Source of the DNA: Litorimonas sp964352855
GTDB taxonomy: Bacteria > Pseudomonadota > Alphaproteobacteria > Caulobacterales > Maricaulaceae
Direction: 5' to 3'
NCBI GenBank assembly: GCA_964352855.1
Contig: CAYGTR010000006.1
Coordinates: 1 to 64,000, forward strand
Length of the DNA: 64,000 bases
Part shown: positions 1 to 7,912 of the stretch, in pieces
Position numbering within the stretch: the stretch's first letter is position 1
Layout of the letters: every line of letters starts with the position of its first letter
Notes under the pieces: generated by a model
What the model was told of the DNA's origin: nothing
What the model saw: the letters and a program-made list of their open reading frames with translations, nothing else
Database searches by the model: none
Position numbers and translations under genes: made by a program

Positions 1-102
1 TGTTGTCTGTGCCATGGCGCCGGACGCTAGGCCCATTGTGAGGGCGATTGCGGAGGTGCTCAGGATGGCGTGGAAGCCAAGTGAGGAAAAAGAGGTTTTC
101 AT
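1..102 (-). CDS. N-terminus of an exported protein (cut by window edge)
   Basis: The minus strand from 102 reads 34 codons without a stop up to the window edge. They form a textbook signal peptide: start MKTSFSS, a hydrophobic core containing ILSTSAIALTMGLA, then a likely signal peptidase I site after GAMA before QTT. Only this piece is visible, so the product cannot be named. Many TonB-dependent receptors and other exported proteins of this bacterial group begin this way. It is divergent from the uridine kinase gene, with about 300 bp between them, so an outer-membrane nucleoside receptor is possible but is only a guess. Confidence 0.6.
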   Translation of the reverse strand, partial: MKTSFSSLGFHAILSTSAIALTMGLASGAMAQTT

Positions 103-402
103 AGTAAAATCTTTTCTTAAGGGTCTATTTGAATAAGGTAGGCGGCTCTTAAAACCAGCATGCTACGCTTTTATGACAATCAATTCATAATTTATAGAGT
201 TGTAACAGTGAATCTGGGGGGTGAACTGGATTCATTTGTTAATTGTGTCTTAAAAGTCACATATTTATGCACAGGCCTTCAAAAAGCACAGGATTAGCTC
301 TGCTATCCACAAGTAATAAAGACTCGCATCTGCCATCATTTCGCCTTAGGCGTAAAAAGTCATATGACACGAGCAGGGTAATCGAACAAAGAATCACGAT
401 TT
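103..402. other. Divergent intergenic region
   Basis: This 300-bp AT-rich gap separates the exported protein and the uridine kinase and should hold both promoters. An inverted repeat, TGAATC and GATTCA with 14 bases between, lies at about 209-234. I see no convincing -35/-10 pair and no RNA gene. The open frame at 243-446 overlaps the kinase start and has no family resemblance. Confidence 0.4.
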
Positions 403-1041
403 ATGTCATTTGTTATCGCCATCGCCGGGGGAAGTTGTTCGGGTAAAACAACCTTAGCGCATTATCTTCAGCACCGCTTGGGTGCGGCAAACGCCATGTT
501 GATTCGCCAAGATGATTATTATCACGATATCAGAGACCGGGCCAAAGGGGATGAAATCCCAAATTTTGACGTGCCGGAGGCCTTGGATTTTGCTTTATTA
601 GCAGAAAACCTAAGAACGCTCAAAAACGGGGAACCGGTCGAGCTCCCCAATTATGATTTTGCGACTCACCAACGTATTCGCGCGACGGAGCCCTTGGAAC
701 CCAAAAACTTTACCATTGTGGAGGGCTTGTTATTGCTCAATGATCCCAACATTCGCGAACAAGCGGATGTGATGGTCTATATGCGTTGCCCGTATCAGAT
801 ACGGTTTGAGCGTCGTCTGGCCCGTGATGTTGCAGAGCGCGGCCGAACTGAAGACTTTGTGCATCAGCAATTTGCCAAAGATGTTGAGCCTGCCCATCAA
901 AAATACATCCAACCGTCTGCACAACACGCTGATATTATTGTCATGCAGGACGATTACGTACAACATGTCGACAGCGTCGTGGACCGGATTATAGATAGCC
1001 TACCCAATATTGACGCCCCTCAAATGAGCCTCGCTCTTTAA
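403..1041 (+). CDS. udk: Uridine kinase
   Basis: This enzyme phosphorylates uridine (and usually cytidine) to the monophosphate in pyrimidine salvage, in the cytoplasm. The 212-residue length is normal for the family. Residues 9-16 are the P-loop GGSCSGKT. They are followed by QDDYYHD, the base-recognition segment YDFATHQR, VEGLLLL and the lid region RRLARDVAERGR. The family assignment is firm; strict uridine specificity is inferred. The nucleoside transporter gene follows 24 bases later on the same strand, so the two are probably one transcript coupling uptake to trapping by phosphorylation. The Shine-Dalgarno sequence before the ATG is weak. Confidence 0.88.
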   Translation: MSFVIAIAGGSCSGKTTLAHYLQHRLGAANAMLIRQDDYYHDIRDRAKGDEIPNFDVPEALDFALLAENLRTLKNGEPVELPNYDFATHQRIRATEPLEPKNFTIVEGLLLLNDPNIREQADVMVYMRCPYQIRFERRLARDVAERGRTEDFVHQQFAKDVEPAHQKYIQPSAQHADIIVMQDDYVQHVDSVVDRIIDSLPNIDAPQMSLAL

Positions 1042-1065
1042 TACGGACCAGAAAGAGCCTCGCCC

Positions 1066-2298
1066 ATGCAATCACATCCTGCATTTGGACTTATTGGCGT
1101 TGTCTTTATATTAATCGTGGCGTTTCTCTTCTCGAATAATAAGCGGGGCATTAATCTGCGGATTGTGCTCTCGTGTTTTGCCTTGCAGGTCTTGATCGCC
1201 GTCTTTGTGCTTTATGTGCCGTTCGGAAAGACCGTCTTGGGCACGATGGCCGAAAAAGTCACAACGCTCCTGAGCTACGCCAATGACGGGATTGATTTCG
1301 TCTTTGGTGGTTTGGCGAGTGAGGCATTGGGCTTCAGCTTTTTGGTGCGCGTCTTGCCCGTTGTCATCTTTTTCGCTGCGTTGATGGAGGTGCTTTATCA
1401 CCTCAAGGTTATGCAATTGATCGTCAAATATGGCGGGCAGGCGATGCGCTGGCTGACAGGGACCAAACCCATCGAGTCGTTAAATGTCGTGGCCAATATT
1501 TTTGTCGGCCAAACCGAGGCCCCTTTGACGCTTAAACCTTATCTGCCGAGCATTTCCCGGCATGAGCTCTTTACGATTATGGTGTCCGGTCTTGCCTCTA
1601 TCGCGGGGACGGTTTTGGCAGGATATATTCAACTCGGCATTGACGCGGAATATTTGATCGCCGCCTGTTTTATGTCTGCGCCGGCCGGCCTTCTCATGGC
1701 AAAAATTATTATGCCTGATCCCGTTGTGGCCAAAGCAGAGATGAAAGACGAAAGCCTGTTTCAACTCGGAGAAATTGAGCGTCATTCTAATGTGATTATG
1801 GCCGCTGCTGTGGGCGCGCAAAATGGTGTCAAATTGGCCGTGGGAATTGGTGCCATGCTGATCGCTTTTGTGTCATTAATAGCGCTTTGTAATGGATTAT
1901 TAGGCTATTTCGGAAATCTCGCAGGATTTGAAGGCCTGACCATTCAAAGCATTTTAGGCACGATATTCTCTCCGCTCATGTATTCGCTCGGTATTCCTTG
2001 GGCCGAGGCACAGCAAGCCGGTGGTATTTTTGGCGAGAAAGTCGTGCTCAATGAATTCATCGCCTATATCAGCCTCGCCAATGCCGATGGCTTGTCCGAC
2101 AAAACAATGGTCATTTTGACCTTTGCCTTGTGTGGTTTTGCCAATCTAAGCTCAATCGCGATTTTGATGGGCGGCCTCGGCGCACTCATCCCTGACCGCA
2201 TGTCAGACATAGCCGAGATGGGCGTGAAGGCGGTGTTTGCAGCGTCATTGGCAAACTTAATGAGTGCGGCTTTAGCAGGGATATTGGTCGGGCTTTAG
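1066..2298 (+). CDS. nupC: Concentrative nucleoside transporter (CNT/NupC family)
   Basis: This inner-membrane nucleoside symporter has 410 residues, the usual CNT length, with hydrophobic segments throughout. The CNT signature NIFVGQTEAPLTLKPYL is present at roughly residues 145-161. Further matches are the Nucleos_tra gate region and the C-terminal segment ALCGFANLSSIAILMGG. Known members use H+ or Na+ to import nucleosides; which ion is used here cannot be told. It follows udk by 24 bases, and the genes up to thymidine kinase at 7.8 kb act on its cargo. The symbol is by family; numbering of paralogues is not possible. Confidence 0.87.
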   Translation: MQSHPAFGLIGVVFILIVAFLFSNNKRGINLRIVLSCFALQVLIAVFVLYVPFGKTVLGTMAEKVTTLLSYANDGIDFVFGGLASEALGFSFLVRVLPVVIFFAALMEVLYHLKVMQLIVKYGGQAMRWLTGTKPIESLNVVANIFVGQTEAPLTLKPYLPSISRHELFTIMVSGLASIAGTVLAGYIQLGIDAEYLIAACFMSAPAGLLMAKIIMPDPVVAKAEMKDESLFQLGEIERHSNVIMAAAVGAQNGVKLAVGIGAMLIAFVSLIALCNGLLGYFGNLAGFEGLTIQSILGTIFSPLMYSLGIPWAEAQQAGGIFGEKVVLNEFIAYISLANADGLSDKTMVILTFALCGFANLSSIAILMGGLGALIPDRMSDIAEMGVKAVFAASLANLMSAALAGILVGL

Positions 2299-2386
2299 CG
2301 GGTGGGTTGGCTTCATAAACTTTAGTAAGTGGTGAGAGCCCTAACCATTGAAGAGTTTAAAATTTAATCTGTTTACTCAGCGAAAG

Positions 2387-3196
2387 TTACTTGTTTAACT
2401 TCAACTTTTTGCTCTGTAAATTTGTAGTCGTCTTTAGCGGTCTCAAACTGGCGCGAGCCTTTAAGCCCTGTTTTTGATGAAGACTTAGCGGAATTTTTAT
2501 AGGTTGATTATCTTTATAAGTTACTTTTTGAGGTAATATCTCTCCAAAATTACCAGCCAGATTTTTTCGCTCTTTTTTTGCTTTTATTATGGCCTGTAAT
2601 TTTTTGATAGCGACATTGTAACCTGTATTCATATCCTTAAAACTGGCGGACTTATTTTTAGCAATGGCTAAGACACTCCTTTGTCTAGTAAGTTCATAAT
2701 CGAAATCTTTCAGCAATGACTCTGCTAATCCTGACATATGTTTTGCACCGTATTTTACGCATAGTCGTTTATAGTTATTCTTTTCCTCGATAATTTCTTC
2801 GGCCAACACCATTCGTAAAAATAAATCACGGTCATCAATTATAAATTTGCGGTAAGGTGCCATAAATTTATCGAGCAAGTGGTCATCGCTTTGATCCTGA
2901 CCCTTGTCATCATTTATGTCTAGAATTAGCTCCCTCAGTTTGAGAAAAGGGGCGATTATGAGAGCCCCAAGTAAAAGGAATGGGAAGCATACTTTGCTCC
3001 ACCATGGCATGGCTTTTATTACTCTTGAAGTATGCCAATGATGAAAATCCGCGCGTACTTGCCTGACTTCAAGGCGGTAACATTTCCCGCAACCACAATC
3101 TGACACTCTCATAGTTTCTTGTAATTCATGTGTCTCTGAGTGTGGTTTTGTCGCACGGGTCCATTTCTTGAAAAAACGAACTTTTCCACTTTGCAA
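2387..3196 (-). CDS. Hypothetical protein with one membrane segment
   Basis: I do not recognise this protein. The frame can start at TTG 3196 (269 residues) or at ATG 3112 (241 residues). Neither has a strong ribosome binding site, and the ATG is the more conservative choice. It has a cysteine-rich N-terminal patch SDCGCGKC, one hydrophobic segment (SKVCFPFLLLGALIIAPFL), then a long charged, probably helical region and a very basic C-terminus rich in Lys and Arg. Base composition is clearly AT-richer than the flanking salvage genes, which suggests acquired DNA. It lies just downstream of another orphan frame on the same strand. Confidence 0.5.
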   Translation of the reverse strand: MQSGKVRFFKKWTRATKPHSETHELQETMRVSDCGCGKCYRLEVRQVRADFHHWHTSRVIKAMPWWSKVCFPFLLLGALIIAPFLKLRELILDINDDKGQDQSDDHLLDKFMAPYRKFIIDDRDLFLRMVLAEEIIEEKNNYKRLCVKYGAKHMSGLAESLLKDFDYELTRQRSVLAIAKNKSASFKDMNTGYNVAIKKLQAIIKAKKERKNLAGNFGEILPQKVTYKDNQPIKIPLSLHQKQGLKARASLRPLKTTTNLQSKKLKLNK

Positions 3197-3223
3197 AGAT
3201 AACTGAGAGCGCCATGCTACTAT

Positions 3224-3442
3224 TTATGAAATATATAGGCCTCGTCTACTTGGTGCATAGCAACCTTCTAAGTATACTGTATCCTGACACCATATTTCAT
3301 CATTTATTTCTCTATAATATTTGGGCTCCCTAAGATGCACCATTGGCAGTAATGTAATGTCAGGTATATTTTTGTCGGGATGGGAATAATAGGATATCCG
3401 CATCCATAGTCCATCCTGATTGCTGTATTCATAATCCACCAT
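3224..3442 (-). CDS. Small hypothetical protein
   Basis: This is a 72-residue frame starting MVDYEYSNQDG, with no family I recognise. It contains two cysteines (IWCQDT and LEGCYA) and no membrane segment. It ends 27 bases before the frame of the next hypothetical gene, so the two may be co-transcribed. There is no good Shine-Dalgarno. The surrounding DNA is AT-rich, and a TATACT hexamer on the minus strand at 3462-3467 could be a -10 element. Whether it is really a gene is uncertain. Confidence 0.35.
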   Translation of the reverse strand: MVDYEYSNQDGLWMRISYYSHPDKNIPDITLLPMVHLREPKYYREINDEIWCQDTVYLEGCYAPSRRGLYIS

Positions 3443-3635
3443 AAGTTGAGTATGGATAATTCAGTATAAAATCATATTAAACAATATATTTAAGCAATTA
3501 AGAAACAACGTTTAATTCGATATTCTATCTAGCCTAATTGTGGGATTAAAAATTCTGTTACTAAGATCTTCAGGATGTAGCCCTTAAACCCTCAAAACGA
3601 ATGGGTTATGGATTTAACCGTGCCCATTCAACCTA

Positions 3636-4580
3636 TCACCCCTTCAATAACCCAATCTCAATTAATCGTTCTTTTAAATACTCTCCCGCCGTTATGGGAG
3701 CTTCGACGGTGCCGCCTTGGTCGAGGCAGCTTTGTAACGGCTCAATCAGCGCGTCATTATTGAGGTGCAGGAAAAACGGCATGGAATAGCGCGGGAGCTT
3801 GGCGCGCTCAGGCGCAGGGTTCAGCACGCGATGTGTGGTCGAAGGTAGGATACCCGCCGTCAGACGCTGCAACATATCACCGCAGTTAATAACGATCGAC
3901 CCGGATGGTGCATTGACATCTAGCCACACGCCGGAACGATGCTTGGCTTGCAAGCCGGCTTCTTCGGCTCCGAGCAAAAGCGTGATGAGGTTAATATCTT
4001 CATGCGCGCCTGCGCGAACGCTACCCTTGGGTTGCGGTGTGAGTTGCGGGGGATAGTGCAACAGGCGCAAAATCGAATTGCCGACATTGACCTTATCATT
4101 AAACCAAGTTTCCGGCAGATCGAGATAGATCGCGAGCGCATGCAAGAGCTCTAGCCCGAATGCATCAAAGGCTTTGTAGAGTGTGCGCGTGCCTTGGTTA
4201 AAATTTGGTAGCTCAGTCACCTCAGGCGTGTCCTGCATCACGGCACGATAGGGTGAGTCTATGGGCAGATCGCGTCCAGTGTGCCAAAATTCTTTCAGGT
4301 CGGCTTCGGCTTTGCCCTTGGCATTCTCTGTCATGAAAGGCGAGTAACCGCGCTGATGCCCATTATCAGGATCGGCATATTTGTGTTTGATGTCTTTTGG
4401 CAGCGCAAAAAAATCTTTGGCCGCTTTATCGCCCGCCGCGATAATATCCTTATCAATCGTATGGTCGGAAATGACGGCAAAGCCCGTTTCTTTGAAACTA
4501 TCTCCAAAAGCCTTGATGAAAGCCGATCTATCCGTTTTCCAAAGATTATAGCTGATTGGGTCGATTGTTATGTCAGTCAT
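3636..4580 (-). CDS. 2-oxoglutarate/Fe(II)-dependent oxygenase (isopenicillin N synthase family)
   Basis: This is a 314-residue cytoplasmic dioxygenase of the DIOX_N plus 2OG-FeII_Oxy architecture. The metal triad is complete: His193 and Asp195 in AHEDINL, and His250 in STTHRVLNP. The co-substrate motif is Arg264 and Ser266 in PRYSMP, so the enzyme should be active. The family includes isopenicillin N synthase, gibberellin and flavonol oxygenases and thymine 7-hydroxylase, and sequence alone does not give the substrate. The gene sits among nucleoside salvage genes and is divergent from ribokinase across a 91-bp region with two perfect palindromes. I therefore infer a nucleobase- or nucleoside-related substrate, without proof. 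Confidence 0.82.
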   Translation of the reverse strand: MTDITIDPISYNLWKTDRSAFIKAFGDSFKETGFAVISDHTIDKDIIAAGDKAAKDFFALPKDIKHKYADPDNGHQRGYSPFMTENAKGKAEADLKEFWHTGRDLPIDSPYRAVMQDTPEVTELPNFNQGTRTLYKAFDAFGLELLHALAIYLDLPETWFNDKVNVGNSILRLLHYPPQLTPQPKGSVRAGAHEDINLITLLLGAEEAGLQAKHRSGVWLDVNAPSGSIVINCGDMLQRLTAGILPSTTHRVLNPAPERAKLPRYSMPFFLHLNNDALIEPLQSCLDQGGTVEAPITAGEYLKERLIEIGLLKG

Positions 4581-4671
4581 CTTTTATCCTTCTTGCGGCA
4601 TCCTGATTACCACGCAGGTGGTAAAAATGGAAAAGGCTTTTGTCACACCCCTATGTGACATAAAAGGGGGC
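4581..4671. promoter_or_regulatory. Divergent promoter with two perfect inverted repeats
   Basis: This 91-bp space separates the oxygenase start and the ribokinase start. It holds TTACCAC and GTGGTAA around a 4-base gap (4607-4624), and TGTCACA and TGTGACA around a 6-base gap (4641-4660). Both repeats are perfect. The second lies directly before the ribokinase Shine-Dalgarno (4663-4670). They look like operators for one or two regulators controlling the divergent pair; no regulator gene is adjacent. Confidence 0.5.
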
Positions 4672-5538
4672 ATGACTCAGAAAGATGAAAAGATACCCAC
4701 AATTTGTGCGCTCGGCTCGGTTAATTTGGATATGATTATTCAGACATCCAAACTGCCCGTCGCGGGAGAAACCATCACGGGCGGACAGTTTACGGCCTTA
4801 CCGGGCGGTAAAGGGGCGAATACGGCCTTCTCAGCGCAGAACTTGGGGGTCAAAGTGTCACTGGTCGCGATGGTCGGAGATGATGCTTACGCTATTGAAG
4901 CTTTAAAAGGCGTCAAGGACGTCGGTGTTGATCTCAGCTTGGTAACAACACATCCGGAGGCCCCGACCGGGCTTGCCTTTATCAATGTCTCGCATGATGG
5001 AGAGAATCAAATTGCTGTTGCCTCTGGGGCAAATATGGAATTTGCGCCCGACCATCTCCCTACAATAGAGCATGACGCCATTCTGACCCAATTTGAAATT
5101 CCTATCGCGACGATTTCTGAGGCCATTCAAAATTATACGGGATTCGTGGCGGTCAACGCGTCTCCTGTCTCTGAGGAGATCAAGGCGATTTTTGAGCGAG
5201 CAGATCTCATTATCGTGAATGAGGGGGAATATGCTGCCTATAAAGACGCACTGACGGAATATCGGGGGTTATTGGCAATAACTTTGGGCAGTCGCGGTGC
5301 GATCATACGCCAAAAAGGCAAAGTCATTGCCGAAGCTAAGCCTCCAAAAATTCACGTCATTGATACGACGGGCGCGGGCGACGCCTTTGCGGCGGCGCTG
5401 ACGGTGGCCTTGGTTGAAGGGCAAAGCCCGCAACAGGCCTTGCGGTTTGCCTGTATTGCGGGTGCGCTCACAACGACAAAACTGGGCACACAGACCGCCG
5501 CGCCGCGTCGCGCCGATGTTGAGGCGTTATTATCCTAG
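4672..5538 (+). CDS. rbsK: Ribokinase (PfkB family)
   Basis: The PfkB-family sugar kinase converts ribose to ribose 5-phosphate. From this start the protein has 288 residues. It carries the N-terminal signature ALGSVNLDM, the glycine-rich PGGKGANTA, and the catalytic C-terminal motif DTTGAGDAF with the base Asp in GAGD. I start at ATG 4672 because AAAAGGGGG lies immediately upstream. The longer frame from 4570 would run through the promoter palindromes and into the oxygenase start. Beside a nucleoside hydrolase it would recycle the freed ribose. Adenosine or another PfkB substrate cannot be excluded. The 3' end overlaps the convergent phosphoribosyltransferase gene by 9 bases. Confidence 0.8.
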   Translation: MTQKDEKIPTICALGSVNLDMIIQTSKLPVAGETITGGQFTALPGGKGANTAFSAQNLGVKVSLVAMVGDDAYAIEALKGVKDVGVDLSLVTTHPEAPTGLAFINVSHDGENQIAVASGANMEFAPDHLPTIEHDAILTQFEIPIATISEAIQNYTGFVAVNASPVSEEIKAIFERADLIIVNEGEYAAYKDALTEYRGLLAITLGSRGAIIRQKGKVIAEAKPPKIHVIDTTGAGDAFAAALTVALVEGQSPQQALRFACIAGALTTTKLGTQTAAPRRADVEALLS

Positions 5539-6096
5539 ATCAGGTAAGAGTTTGAAGATACGCTCCGGCAGGGGTTTCGTGCGGCGTAACTCCTCAGCGG
5601 AGCAGCCCTCTAATTCATGTGGGAAGACCGTCCACTCATCGGTTTCATGCAAATAAAAGTCCGGCACACGCGCGGTTTTGTTGCGCTTCGGTTTATAATA
5701 AACAGTCGCGACGCGAATATCACTCGGCGTATTGCGACGGCATTTTTCTTCGAGCTTTTTGATAATAGCGTCAACGCTGCGACCACTGTCAAAAATATCA
5801 TCAATAATCAAAAGCTGATCATCCACATTGATCGTATCAATCAGATGTTGAAGGCCGTAAACCGTCACATTTTTGGATTGCTTATCCATAGTTTCATAAG
5901 AGCGCGTGCGGATAGCAAAATGATTGGTTTCACAGCCCAAAAGTTCCAAGACTTCCTGCACTGCGATCCCCACAGGTGTGCCGCCGCGCCAAACCCCGAC
6001 AATAAAAGACGGGCGGTAACCCGTTTCAAAAATCTGCAGGGCTAGCTCAAAGGAGTCCTTCAAAAGCTCTTCGGCGCTGACGAATAGTTTTTCCAT
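5530..6096 (-). CDS. Phosphoribosyltransferase (hypoxanthine/xanthine type)
   Basis: This type I phosphoribosyltransferase has 188 residues. The PRPP-binding loop is LLIIDDIFDSGRSVDAI, with the paired acidic residues, and an early GVWRGGTPVG segment forms the flexible PRPP/base region. The best match is the COG2236 group, annotated as hypoxanthine or xanthine phosphoribosyltransferase, which salvages purine bases to the nucleotide. The exact base is not decided by the sequence. The neighbouring nucleoside hydrolase gene, divergent with about 120 bp between, would supply the bases. The gene converges on ribokinase with a 9-base overlap. Confidence 0.78.
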   Translation of the reverse strand: MEKLFVSAEELLKDSFELALQIFETGYRPSFIVGVWRGGTPVGIAVQEVLELLGCETNHFAIRTRSYETMDKQSKNVTVYGLQHLIDTINVDDQLLIIDDIFDSGRSVDAIIKKLEEKCRRNTPSDIRVATVYYKPKRNKTARVPDFYLHETDEWTVFPHELEGCSAEELRRTKPLPERIFKLLPDLG

Positions 6097-6215
6097 GACG
6101 ATGTCTTCCGTGTCTTTGTCTCCAATGTCTTTTGATGGGAGAAAGGCCGCGCCTAATGGAAACTCTTTGCCTAATCAAGTATTCTCATTTGTCTTTAAGC
6201 AGCCTATGAGGGCTG

Positions 6216-7157
6216 ATGACACAAAAACTTATCATTGATTGCGATCCCGGCCAAGACGATGCCATTAATCTATTTTTGGCTCTGCCCAAAACGACAGACT
6301 ATGATATTTTAGGTATCACGGTGGTTGCGGGAAACACCAGTCTTGAAAAAACGCAGCGCAATGCGCGGCTTCTCTGTGAACTGGCAGGGCGAACAGATAT
6401 TCTTGTTTTCGCAGGGGCGAATGCGCCTTTGGAATATTCTTTGGCAACGGCCGAAGAGGTTCATGGCAGTGAAGGCTTGGAAGGCATCGAAATTTATGAG
6501 CCTAAAATGCCGCTCCAAGAGAAAGACGCGGTTGACTTTATTATAGAGACGTTACGCGCCGCAGATGCGGGTAGTATCACACTCGTCCCGACAGGTCCTC
6601 TAACCAATATCGCAAAAGTTCTGATTCAAGCCCCTGACCTAGCCTCAAAAATCAAAGAAATCGTTTTAATGGGTGGTGCGCTGCGCGAGGGTGGTAATAT
6701 TACGCCCTCTGCGGAGTTCAACATTTATGTCGACCCCCATGCCGCGAAGATTGTGTTTGAAAGCGGCGTGCCTCTGGTCGTTTTCGGGCTCGATGTGACA
6801 CATAAGGTTTTATCATCAGATGATGTTCTGGAACGTATAAAAGATTTGGGCAATCCCGTCGCTCTGGCCGCCTATAATTTACTGACGTATTATGGCCGTT
6901 TTGACGAAGACAAATACGGCACCAATGGCGCACCTCTGCATGATCCTTGCACAATGGCTTATGTTCTCAAGCCTAAGCTGTTCACACTGAAGCCCTGCAA
7001 TATTCGCGTTGAGGCAGGCGACGGCCTTTGTCGGGGTCATACGGCCGTTGATTTTTGGTATGCGACAGACCTTCCGCATAATTCACTTTGGGCTTATGAT
7101 GTCGATAAAAAAGGCTTTTTCGATCTGTTAATACAACAGTTGGCGACTTACGGGTAG
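6216..7157 (+). CDS. Inosine/uridine-type nucleoside hydrolase
   Basis: This enzyme cleaves the N-glycosidic bond of nucleosides to base and ribose. Its 313 residues match the IUNH family. The N-terminal calcium/ribose-binding signature DCDPGQDDA is at residues 8-16. The mid-protein VLMGGALREGGNITP is followed by AEFNIYVDPHAA, and a late HDPCTMAYVL supplies the last calcium ligand. All expected acidic ligands are present, so it should be active. It may prefer purine or pyrimidine nucleosides or be non-specific. It works naturally with the transporter, ribokinase and phosphoribosyltransferase around it. There is no signal peptide, so cytoplasmic. Confidence 0.87.
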   Translation: MTQKLIIDCDPGQDDAINLFLALPKTTDYDILGITVVAGNTSLEKTQRNARLLCELAGRTDILVFAGANAPLEYSLATAEEVHGSEGLEGIEIYEPKMPLQEKDAVDFIIETLRAADAGSITLVPTGPLTNIAKVLIQAPDLASKIKEIVLMGGALREGGNITPSAEFNIYVDPHAAKIVFESGVPLVVFGLDVTHKVLSSDDVLERIKDLGNPVALAAYNLLTYYGRFDEDKYGTNGAPLHDPCTMAYVLKPKLFTLKPCNIRVEAGDGLCRGHTAVDFWYATDLPHNSLWAYDVDKKGFFDLLIQQLATYG

Positions 7158-7161
7158 CGGG

Positions 7162-7761
7162 TTATTTCGCTGTTTTTTTAGGGTTCAGATGCTTGTCGCG
7201 CCAATGGCGACGGCAAAGCGTTATATAACGTTCATTCCCGCCAACTTCGACTTGCGCGCCTTCGGTCACGGCCTGGCCGGTATTATCCACGCGCAAATTC
7301 ATCGTTGCCTTTTTCCCGCACCAACAGAGAGTTCTGATCTCTCGAATATCATCGGCCAAAGCGAGAAGAGACGCACTCCCCGGAAACAGATTGCCTTGGA
7401 AATCCGTACGCAAACCATAGCACATAACCGGAATTCTGTGATCATCACTGACGCGGGAGAGCTGCCAGACCTGATCATGGGTTAAAAACTGCGCCTCATC
7501 CAATAAGACGCAATCAATCGGCTTTTTTGCATGCGCGGTGACGATATGAGCTTCCAGATCATCCGTTTCAGAAAACGTATCGGCCTCTGCCTCCAGCCCG
7601 ATACGCGACGTAATCGCATCGGTCTTATTATCCCGATCATCCACAATGGGCTTAAGTAAAAGCGTATGCATCCCGCGCTCATAATAGTTGTAGGAGGATT
7701 GCAAGAGAATCGTCGATTTCCCCGCATTCATCGCTGAAAAATTAAAATAAAGCTTCGCCAT
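7162..7761 (-). CDS. tdk: Thymidine kinase (type II)
   Basis: This kinase phosphorylates thymidine to dTMP. From ATG 7761 it has 199 residues and begins MAKLYFNFSAMNAGKST, like the Escherichia coli enzyme, with the P-loop in SAMNAGKS. It continues with CVLLDEAQFL (Walker B and the catalytic Glu) and the lasso/zinc region with CWCGKKA and the final CRRHW. An ATG at 7776 would add five residues; neither start has a good ribosome site, and I follow family alignment. The gene is convergent with the nucleoside hydrolase, with 4 bases between. It adds the deoxynucleoside arm to the salvage set. Confidence 0.9.
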   Translation of the reverse strand: MAKLYFNFSAMNAGKSTILLQSSYNYYERGMHTLLLKPIVDDRDNKTDAITSRIGLEAEADTFSETDDLEAHIVTAHAKKPIDCVLLDEAQFLTHDQVWQLSRVSDDHRIPVMCYGLRTDFQGNLFPGSASLLALADDIREIRTLCWCGKKATMNLRVDNTGQAVTEGAQVEVGGNERYITLCRRHWRDKHLNPKKTAK

Positions 7762-7912
7762 GGAATCGCATTTCATTTGATACTATGCTATCTCCCTATC
7801 CAGAGTCGTGGTGGGGTTTCAATAAGAAATGCCTGAAAGGAATTACTTTTCTAGATTGAGATGTTGAGTCCTAGGCCTTGCGAAGGTGTCTTATTTACCC
7901 TAGCGGGATTTT

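Noticed and set aside
4570..4671. Longer ribokinase start overlapping the oxygenase start
   Set aside because: It runs through two palindromes and adds residues absent from PfkB kinases; AAAAGGGGG sits right before ATG 4672.
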